From the NCBI RefSeq assembly GCF_002879645.1, contig NZ_PNRE01000059.1, positions 1-64,000 of the forward strand: 64,000 bases of DNA. Reading direction: 5' to 3'. The position numbers and the translations under genes were made by a program. Every line of letters starts with the position of its first letter. The first letter of the stretch is position 1. The stretch is from Halomonas heilongjiangensis. GTDB lineage: Bacteria > Pseudomonadota > Gammaproteobacteria > Pseudomonadales > Halomonadaceae. Below are positions 57,529 to 64,000 of this stretch, piece by piece. A model generated the notes under the pieces. It worked only from the letters and a program-made list of their open reading frames with translations. It did not search any database and was not told where the DNA came from.

Positions 57529-58683
57529 GTGATCACTCGTCATCTTCTCCTGTTGACCGCTGCCATTGCCGTGATCGGCGCCAATTCGCTGGCGCTGAGC
57601 CCTATTGCTGCTGCGGTGGCGGCATCGTTCCCGGGGCGAAGCGCTGCCGATGTGATGACGGCCGCGGCCTTCTATGGCCTGGCTACGGCGGGCAGTGCGC
57701 TGCTGTTGGCTCCGATGGCCGATCGCGTCGGTTCCGAGCGCGCACTGGTGCGGGCGCTATTGGTGCTGTGCGTGTCGCTGGGCCTCGCTGCGCTTTCCCC
57801 CGCGCTGTGGTTGCTGGTTGCCGCCCAGGCGCTTGCCGGCCTGCCGGCGGGCATGGCACTGCCGGCGATCTATACCCTCACCGCTCAGGTGGCCGAAAAG
57901 GGGCGCGAGAGTGAAACTCTGAGCTTCGTACTCATCGGGTGGACGTTGAGTCTAGTGGTTGGGGTCGGCTTCGCAGCGCTCTTGGCCGACTTGCTGCATT
58001 GGCGCGCTGTCTTCTCGGTACTGGCACTGGCCGCAGCAGGATTGGCGCTGGGTGTTTCCCGCTGCCGCGATTGGGGAACGAGGACGGGCGGTGAAAAACC
58101 GAGTTCCGCGCTGATGGCATTGCGTATCCCCGGCATCCATGCGGTGCTGCTGAACGTTGGTGCCTTCATGACGGCGTTCTATGGTCTGTACACCTATCTT
58201 GGCCCGCATCTGGGCGAGGTTTTGCAGCTTCCCGCTTCCTTTGCGGGACTGACGATTGCCGTCTATGGCCTGGGCTTCGGCGTTGCCGCACCGCTGGGCC
58301 GGCTGGTCGACCGGCATGGTGCGAGCGCCGCCGCCTGTGTGACCTTTGCCGGCCTGATGCTCGTCTACCTGGGGCTGATGGGTGCCGCGATGCTTCCGCT
58401 GGTACTGCTGACGCTCTGCCTGGGTTGGGGCGTGGGTAACCACCTTGGTCTGAACCTGCTCATGCGCCAGTTGGCCGAGCTGGACCCGACGCAGCGTGGT
58501 GCCATCATGGGGCTCTATAGCGCCATTACCTACCTGTGCGTCTTCGCCGGGGCATTGCTCTACCGGCCAATCTTTACGCACTATGGGTTTGCCGCCTGCG
58601 CCTGGGCGTCCGCGATGCTCGTACTGCCGGCCCTGGGCTGGGCGCTGGGGCAGTGGCGCAGAAAACAGGCCGCGCTGGAGTAG
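57529..58683 (+). CDS. MFS transporter
   Basis: A 384-residue, 12-span major facilitator protein: GANSLALSPIAAAVAASFPG, LLLAPMADRVGSERALVRA (loop 2-3 signature) and GIHAVLLNVGAFMTAFYGLY. It looks like a DHA1-type exporter, possibly of amino acid derivatives, as expected for an Lrp-linked carrier. The start is GTG at 57529; no in-frame ATG lies close upstream. It is divergent from Lrp and followed by a hairpin. Confidence 0.86.
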   Translation: MITRHLLLLTAAIAVIGANSLALSPIAAAVAASFPGRSAADVMTAAAFYGLATAGSALLLAPMADRVGSERALVRALLVLCVSLGLAALSPALWLLVAAQALAGLPAGMALPAIYTLTAQVAEKGRESETLSFVLIGWTLSLVVGVGFAALLADLLHWRAVFSVLALAAAGLALGVSRCRDWGTRTGGEKPSSALMALRIPGIHAVLLNVGAFMTAFYGLYTYLGPHLGEVLQLPASFAGLTIAVYGLGFGVAAPLGRLVDRHGASAAACVTFAGLMLVYLGLMGAAMLPLVLLTLCLGWGVGNHLGLNLLMRQLAELDPTQRGAIMGLYSAITYLCVFAGALLYRPIFTHYGFAACAWASAMLVLPALGWALGQWRRKQAALE

Positions 58684-58730
58684 CGGTGGGGAGTCTTTTG
58701 CTCTCTCAGAAGCCTACGCTCCATGCCAAA

Positions 58731-58765
58731 GAACGAACCGCCGCTCCTGGAGCGGCGGTTCGTTC
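58731..58765. terminator. Strong hairpin between convergent MFS and TctA-TctB genes
   Basis: A perfect 17-base palindrome GAACGAACCGCCGCTCC/GGAGCGGCGGTTCGTTC with a single central T. It lies 48 bases after the MFS stop and 24 before the TctAB stop. Likely bidirectional. Confidence 0.75.
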
Positions 58766-58788
58766 GAGAGCAGATCTTGGGTTTCCCC

Positions 58789-60759
58789 TCAGCCGAACAG
58801 CCAGGGATCGATGAATCCACTGGGGTAGGTCAGGGTCAGCACTTTCGCCATGCTTACCAGGAAGATCGCCACTCCGGCAGACATGGTGATGGTCACCCAG
58901 GGCTTGAGACGTGCGATGAACATCAGGAAGGCCAAGCAGAACAGCGTTGCGGTGGTGATGAGGCCGAACGTCAGGATCACGCCAACCAGGGCGAAGAAGC
59001 CTACCAACCAGACGACTTGCTGAAGCAGAGGCTGGTGTTGCCACGTTGGCTTACGGATCAGGCTGCGCAGGATTTCCAGAAGGCAGGCGATGCCCATGAT
59101 CGCCAGGGCCAGGCGGGGCATGAGGCCACCAAGCAGGGTAAGGTCGGCAAGGTGGAACCAGCCATAGATGGCAATGCCCAGCAGAGCGGCGAAGATCACC
59201 AGGTCGATGCCACCAATGCTGATAGGCTTGCTGCCAGCCGCAGGGGTTTCTCCGGCACCAGCCGCAGGCGCTTGCTCCGTATCGGTCGACCGGAGCTTAC
59301 GCCACAGCTGACGAAACATGGGCAAGAACAGGGCGGCGAGAATCAAGGCGCCAATGATCAGCACACCTGGGCGCATGAAGGCAGCGCTACCCTGGAACTG
59401 TACGGCCTGATAGAAGTAGGCTTCGGCTCCCGGGGCCAGCACGAAGCCAATCAGGAAAGCGGGACGTGACCAGCCGGCCTGCTTGAACAGCACGCCGAGG
59501 ACCCCGATCGCGCCGAGGGCCAGCAGGTCTCCCGGGGAGCGCGTGGCCTGGAAGGCCGCGAACATGATCAGCACCGTGATCAGGGGCGCCAGGATGACGA
59601 AGGGCACGCGGGTCAGGCTGGCGACCGGCCGGGCCAGGCCCAGGCAGAGCGCCGCACCGATGATGTTGGCCAGGGCCAGCGACCAGATGATGGTGTAGGT
59701 CAGGTCGAGATTGGTCTCGATCATGCTGACGCCGGGCTGCAGGCCGAGCAGTAGCAGGCCACCGAGGAAGACGGCGGCGGTGCCCGAGCCGGGCACGCCG
59801 AACAGCAGGGTGGGCACCATGGCGCCACAGGCGCAGGCATTATTGGCGGATTCCGGTGCGATGACGCCGCGGATGTCGCCCTGGCCAAACTGGGACTTGT
59901 CCTTGGCGCTCTGCACGGCATGGCCATAGGTCATCCAGTCCACCACCGAGCCGGCGAGGCCGGGAATCGTGCCCAGCAGGCTACCGATGCCCGCGCAGCG
60001 CGCCACTAATCCACGATGCTGGCCGACATCCTGGATGCCTTGCCGCCAGCCCTTGCCGAGCCGAGCGGGCTCCCCGGCGATGGCCCCGCGCTTGACCAGC
60101 AGGTCGATGATCTCGGGCAGCGCGAAGATCCCCAGGCCGATGACCACCAGCGGTATGCCGTCGTAGAGATAGTCGATCTCGAAGTTGAGACGGAACTCCC
60201 CGGTGGCGGGCGCCATGCCGATGGTACCGACCAGCAGGCCCAGGCCGCAGGCGGCGAGTCCCTTGAGCAGGTCGCGTCCGGAGAGTACCGCTACCATCGA
60301 CAGCCCGAGCAGGGTCAGCATGAAGAGCTCGGAGGAGGAGAACGACAGCACCACCGGCCGGGCGATCAGAATGAACCCCGTCAGCACGGCGGCACCGATC
60401 AGGCCGCCGATCATCGAGGCGAGGAAGGCACTGGACAGGGCCCGTGCGGCCTGGCCGCGCTTGGCCAGGGAGAAGCCGTCGATGACGGTGGCCTGGGAGG
60501 CGCTGGAGCCGGGAATGCCCAGCAGCACCGAGGCGAAGGTATCGCCGGTGGGGATCACGGCGACCAGGCCCATCAGCATGCCGAGGGCGACGCTCGGTTC
60601 CATGCCGTAGAGGAAGGGCAGCAGCAACGCCATTCCTGCGATGCCACCGAGGCCGGGAATGATCCCGACCACCAGACCGACCAGCACGCCAACGACCATG
60701 TAGAGCAGATGATGCAGGGTGAACAGCTGCCCCAGGCTGGAAAGAAGGATATCGAACAT
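58789..60759 (-). CDS. TctA-TctB fused tripartite tricarboxylate permease
   Basis: A 656-residue membrane protein. Residues 1 to about 500 are TctA (LGTIPGLAGSVVDWMTYGHA and GVPGSGTAAVFLGGLLLLGL), the large 12-span subunit. After a hydrophilic linker (TEQAPAAGAGETPAAGSK), about 120 residues form four spans of TctB (VIFAALLGIAIYGWFHLADL). In most systems these are separate genes. It imports dicarboxylates or tricarboxylates delivered by the TctC protein encoded upstream; the exact substrate is unknown. Confidence 0.88.
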   Translation of the reverse strand: MFDILLSSLGQLFTLHHLLYMVVGVLVGLVVGIIPGLGGIAGMALLLPFLYGMEPSVALGMLMGLVAVIPTGDTFASVLLGIPGSSASQATVIDGFSLAKRGQAARALSSAFLASMIGGLIGAAVLTGFILIARPVVLSFSSSELFMLTLLGLSMVAVLSGRDLLKGLAACGLGLLVGTIGMAPATGEFRLNFEIDYLYDGIPLVVIGLGIFALPEIIDLLVKRGAIAGEPARLGKGWRQGIQDVGQHRGLVARCAGIGSLLGTIPGLAGSVVDWMTYGHAVQSAKDKSQFGQGDIRGVIAPESANNACACGAMVPTLLFGVPGSGTAAVFLGGLLLLGLQPGVSMIETNLDLTYTIIWSLALANIIGAALCLGLARPVASLTRVPFVILAPLITVLIMFAAFQATRSPGDLLALGAIGVLGVLFKQAGWSRPAFLIGFVLAPGAEAYFYQAVQFQGSAAFMRPGVLIIGALILAALFLPMFRQLWRKLRSTDTEQAPAAGAGETPAAGSKPISIGGIDLVIFAALLGIAIYGWFHLADLTLLGGLMPRLALAIMGIACLLEILRSLIRKPTWQHQPLLQQVVWLVGFFALVGVILTFGLITTATLFCLAFLMFIARLKPWVTITMSAGVAIFLVSMAKVLTLTYPSGFIDPWLFG

Positions 60760-60846
60760 GGAAATGGCTCTCGTGTTATTCGATGAGGGGAGCCCGAGCA
60801 TTGGCTCTGGACCCTGGGGCCAAGGGCCAATGCTCGATGTCACGCG

Positions 60847-61971
60847 TCAGATGCTGGCGCCGTGCTTCGATGACAACCAGTCCACAAGCCACTCACGGGT
60901 AGCGTCATCCAGGGACATGGCGTCCTCGAGATGTTGCCGGACGATGTCGCCAACGATCGGGGTATAGGGACCCAACTGGGCGTCGGCTTCCTGCTTGAAC
61001 TCTTCGGTATCGATGAACTCGAGGGCCGCTTCCCGGTAGGTCTCGACGAGTGCCTCGGGGGTGTCTTTGGGCACCATGATCAGCTTCTGGAGCGTGAAGC
61101 CCGAAGCGAAGAACTTCTCGTAGGCGTCGTTGGCGGTACCGCTCGGGGCCTCGCCATGGACCGCTTCATAGACCTCGCCAAAGGTGGGAAGGTCGGGGAA
61201 CGCCGGGTCGCGTTCGATCTCCCCCTCGTCATTCAGTACGCCGAGCGAGAAGAGCGGGACGGCACGGCCCGACTCCACCAGGGGAGCCACACTACTCAGA
61301 TAGGCGGAGGTGGTCTGGAAATCGATGTCCGCTTCGCCGCGCTCGAAGGCCAGGCGGCCTTCGCCGCGGCTCTGCATGCCGGAGACGGCCTGAACCTCGA
61401 CACCCAGCATGTCGAGGGCGATCAGTATCGGCAGCTCGAGTCCGGTGTGACTTTGCACCGCCAGCTTGACCGGCTGCTCCAGCAGACTGGCAAGCGCGCT
61501 CTCGCTGTCCTCACCCAGGCTGGCCTGGGCGTAGACGACGCCACCGGTTGGGGTCGCCAGGATCGGTGTCCAGGCGGAGTAGTCGTAGCGTACCCGCTTG
61601 TCCCCCAGCATGGCGGGATACTGGGTCGAAGCGGAGGCGCCCAGCCAATCGCTACCGTCGCTCTTGGCGCGCATGGCGAAGAGGTTGGAGCCGTTGATGG
61701 AGCCACCGCCCGGCACATTGTCGATCATGATGGTCGGCTGGCCAGGAGTGTGCTCGCTGAGCCAGGGCGCGAAGAAGCGGGCCCAGACATCGGTACCACC
61801 ACCGACGCCGAAGGGAATGGTCCACTTGATGGTTCCTGGCACGTCCACGTTCTGTGCCTGTACGGATGCGGTGGCCGTCAAACCGAGCCCGGCGACTGCC
61901 AGGCCAAGGGCGGCTGCTTTTTTCAGGCGACCGAGCGAAGTACGAGATGTCGTGGTCCTGTGGAGGGTCAT
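60847..61971 (-). CDS. TctC-family tripartite transporter substrate-binding protein
   Basis: A 374-residue periplasmic solute-binding protein. Signal peptide at about residues 1-40 (ALGLAVAGLGLTATASVQA). The Bug fold is visible in IPFGVGGGTDVWARFFAPWL and MIDNVPGGGSINGSNLFAMR, the ligand-binding loops. It should deliver an organic acid to the fused TctA-TctB permease, 87 bases downstream. The ligand is unknown. Confidence 0.87.
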   Translation of the reverse strand: MTLHRTTTSRTSLGRLKKAAALGLAVAGLGLTATASVQAQNVDVPGTIKWTIPFGVGGGTDVWARFFAPWLSEHTPGQPTIMIDNVPGGGSINGSNLFAMRAKSDGSDWLGASASTQYPAMLGDKRVRYDYSAWTPILATPTGGVVYAQASLGEDSESALASLLEQPVKLAVQSHTGLELPILIALDMLGVEVQAVSGMQSRGEGRLAFERGEADIDFQTTSAYLSSVAPLVESGRAVPLFSLGVLNDEGEIERDPAFPDLPTFGEVYEAVHGEAPSGTANDAYEKFFASGFTLQKLIMVPKDTPEALVETYREAALEFIDTEEFKQEADAQLGPYTPIVGDIVRQHLEDAMSLDDATREWLVDWLSSKHGASI

Positions 61972-62028
61972 GGCATGCTCCTGGTTGTTGTCGTTAGCGG
62001 GTGGCAAGACACCCGGTGGTCGCGATGA

Positions 62029-63162
62029 TCAATTGGCCTGCAGTGCAGTCATTGTCTCACCGGGTGACGTGGAGGCGGTGTAGAAGATCGTGCCACTCAT
62101 GATCTTTCTGGCGGTACGAATCAGTGACACGCGCGCGATATCGCTGGCATTGCCTTGGCGGTGCTCGACATCGAGGTCGATGAAGCCGGATGGATGCTCC
62201 AGTCTCACCTGTGCCAGACACTCTCCCGCGGATATGCGCCCGCTTTCTACTGCGATGCGGTGGGCGATGGTGCCGGGAACACTGACCGCCGAGGCGACGG
62301 CAATGGCACCGGTGACGGCGATGGCCTTGTGGCAGCGGTGGGGTACGAAGTACCGCGTGCACAGGGTGCTGGCGCTGTCACGCGCTGCACAGACCAGCAC
62401 CGGCTTGGGCAAGACACTGTTGCTGACGTCACCCAGTCCCATGCTCCGTCCTGCCTTACGGCGAATGCTTTCGAGGCGCTCGAGCAGGGCGCTATTGCCA
62501 TCCAGTTCGGCGGGGGACTCATCGCCGCTCAGGCCGAGGTTCGCAGCGTCGAGCATGATGATCGGCGTCGCAGCGTCGAGGCAGGTGACGTCGACACCTT
62601 CGATCGAGTCGCACGCCTTTCCGGTCGGCAGCAACGCGCCGGTCTTGGCGCCCACGATATCCAGGAAGCTGAGTTGAATGCCGGCGGCACTCCCGGGCAC
62701 GCCGCTGATGGACGTATTGCCCTCATAGCAGACCTGGCGGCCCGGCGTTGGTACATGACACTCAATCAGGCGCTGGGTGTTGAGGTTGCGTACCCGCACG
62801 ACGGTCTTGCCGTTCTGGGGCTCCACCAGGCCCGTCTCGATCGCGTAGGGGCCGACCGCCGAGAGCATGTTGCCGCAGTTCGGGGTGAAGTCGACGCGGC
62901 GATTGAGGATATCGACCTGGGCAAACAGGTAGTCGACATCGGCGCCGGCATGGGAGGAGCGCTCCACGATGGCGATCTTGCTGGTCAGGGGGTCCCCGCC
63001 GCCGATGCCGTCGATCTGCAGGGCGTGGCCCGAGCCCATCAGGCTAAGCAGGATGTCGGCTTGGGCGTCCTGGCCGCTGGGAAGATCGCTCATGCGCAGG
63101 AAAGGGCCTCGGGAGGTGCCGCCGCGCATGATCATGCAGGGGATGCTGTTTATCATCGTCAT
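62029..63162 (-). CDS. GalD/PrpF-family isomerase, probable 4-oxalomesaconate tautomerase
   Basis: A 377-residue protein with the double hot-dog diaminopimelate-epimerase-like fold: IPCMIMRGGTSRGPFLRMS, MGSGHALQIDGIGGGDPLTS and DVDYLFAQVDILNRRVDFTP, SPNCGNM-type site (PNCGNMLSAV) with catalytic Cys. Close to GalD (keto-enol tautomerase in gallate breakdown) and PrpF (2-methylaconitate isomerase). With Tct transport and LysR beside it, GalD is likelier, but no other gallate gene is seen. Confidence 0.82.
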   Translation of the reverse strand: MTMINSIPCMIMRGGTSRGPFLRMSDLPSGQDAQADILLSLMGSGHALQIDGIGGGDPLTSKIAIVERSSHAGADVDYLFAQVDILNRRVDFTPNCGNMLSAVGPYAIETGLVEPQNGKTVVRVRNLNTQRLIECHVPTPGRQVCYEGNTSISGVPGSAAGIQLSFLDIVGAKTGALLPTGKACDSIEGVDVTCLDAATPIIMLDAANLGLSGDESPAELDGNSALLERLESIRRKAGRSMGLGDVSNSVLPKPVLVCAARDSASTLCTRYFVPHRCHKAIAVTGAIAVASAVSVPGTIAHRIAVESGRISAGECLAQVRLEHPSGFIDLDVEHRQGNASDIARVSLIRTARKIMSGTIFYTASTSPGETMTALQAN

Positions 63163-63305
63163 GCCACATCGCGTTGGGAAGTCGTGATGTGAGCATGTCA
63201 GTGGCCAACTGATGCTTCAAATGCAAATAAATGCAGTGATTGATGCCAATTTCGTATTAATGCGCTATGCTTATCAATGCCGACGTGTCATGCAAGAGTG
63301 CATAA

Positions 63306-64000
63306 ATGCTACATCGCCTGGAATTCCTTGATCTTCAAGCGTTTATACTGGTCGCAGAGCTGGGTTCTTTCCATGAGGCTGCGCAACGTCTGCATCTTTC
63401 TCAGCCGGCTCTATCGCGACGCATTCAGAAGCTCGAGGAGCTTTTGGAAGTCGAGTTGCTTGAACGAACCACGCGAAGAACGCAGCTGACGCCTATCGGG
63501 GCGGATTTTCTGCCACGCGCCAGGCGCATGATCGAAGAATACGAGTCATCGATTCTGAACATACGAGAACTGGCGACGCACCAGAAGGGCACGGTCACGA
63601 TCGCCTGCCTGCCCACCGCCGCCTTTTACTTCCTGCCAAGCGTGATTCGTGGTTTCAGCGAGGCTTGGCCGGGTATCCGCATCCGCATCCTCGACGTCAG
63701 CGCCAACGAGGGACTGCAGCGGGTCATCAATGGCGAGGCCGACTTCGGCATCAACATGTTCAGCGCACAAAGCCCCGAGGTTTCCTTTACACCACTATTA
63801 CGAGATCCCTTCGTACTGGCCCTGAGGTCGGACCATCCCCTGGCAGCAAAGGAGAGTATCGAATGGGCGGATCTCGAACAGGTCAGGCTGATCACCGTCA
63901 GTCGCGATAGCGGCAATCGCACCTTGCTGGACAATGCCCTCTCTGCCGAAGGCATCCGGCTGAACAGCTTCTACGAAGTTCAACACCTTTCCACCTCACT
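63306..64000 (+). CDS. LysR-family regulator, truncated by the window end
   Basis: The first 231 residues of a LysR protein. LEFLDLQAFILVAELGSFHE, AQRLHLSQPALSRRIQKLEE and LPTAAFYFLPSVIRGFSEAW form the winged helix and start of the sensor. It is divergent from the GalD-like gene with a 143-base gap, so it should control the isomerase-TctC-TctAB operon, probably responding to the imported acid or its product. Confidence 0.9.
   Translation, partial: MLHRLEFLDLQAFILVAELGSFHEAAQRLHLSQPALSRRIQKLEELLEVELLERTTRRTQLTPIGADFLPRARRMIEEYESSILNIRELATHQKGTVTIACLPTAAFYFLPSVIRGFSEAWPGIRIRILDVSANEGLQRVINGEADFGINMFSAQSPEVSFTPLLRDPFVLALRSDHPLAAKESIEWADLEQVRLITVSRDSGNRTLLDNALSAEGIRLNSFYEVQHLSTS

Noticed and set aside
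62029-63162. PrpF of the 2-methylcitrate cycle
   Set aside because: No prpB, prpC or acnD lies beside it, while Tct transport genes do; GalD-type is a better fit, though not proven.
1-64000. tRNA, rRNA, CRISPR array, prophage or transposase genes
   Set aside because: I found no tRNA-like or rRNA sequence, no regularly spaced repeats and no integrase, capsid or transposase protein in any frame.

Overview
The window is high-GC DNA with short intergenic gaps. Its gene content (pqq genes, DUF899 and DUF1127 proteins, tripartite tricarboxylate transport, many LysR, AraC and MarR regulators) suggests a gammaproteobacterium, probably Halomonas or a relative. That placement rests on protein character, not on a marker gene. 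I saw no rRNA, tRNA, CRISPR array, transposase or prophage gene.

Layout. 1-4.7 kb: the end of a TolC-type porin gene, a lipoprotein chorismate mutase, and a two-acetyltransferase plus PaiB operon divergent from a MocR/PdxR regulator, with a palindromic operator between them. 4.8-12 kb: the most interesting region. It holds pqqF, then a tight co-directional set: pqqA, pqqD, pqqE, a 30-residue membrane peptide, a PuuD-like membrane protein, a SerC paralogue and a PyrD paralogue. No pqqB or pqqC is present. The SerC and PyrD paralogues have lost the residues that bind their classical substrates. The set could make PQQ with help from genes elsewhere, or a different PqqA-derived product.

12-30 kb: a mosaic of small enzymes, many paired with a divergent regulator: quinone reductase/LysR, AadA-like nucleotidyltransferase, XRE and Crp regulators, Spy-like and META envelope proteins, AraC/MFS, racemase, an ArsR-SRPBCC operon containing a shrunken VOC gene, endonuclease IV, a cupredoxin, nitroreductase, EamA/MarR and DUF1127/LysR. 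30-36 kb: a BTAD-AAA regulator upstream of a flavin oxidoreductase and an exported cupin. 36-46 kb: an orphan Nmad3-like protein, arylamine N-acetyltransferase, AhpD-like/AraC, a DUF899-VOC-DUF899 run divergent from PadR, an MFS-ArsH pair and AzoR/LysR. 46-58.7 kb: an ECF41-type sigma factor with a monooxygenase-like gene, VOC genes, a WYL regulator/GST pair, cupin, rhodanese/LysR, an EamA exporter with a possible leader peptide, SDR, Ada/Lrp and MFS. 58.8-64 kb: a fused TctA-TctB permease, TctC binding protein and a GalD/PrpF isomerase, divergent from a LysR gene cut by the window end, most likely a dicarboxylate or gallate-type catabolic unit.

Two MITE-like elements with terminal inverted repeats lie at 16467-16605 and 50456-50610. 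Clean hairpins sit between most convergent gene pairs, and candidate operators are visible between several divergent pairs.
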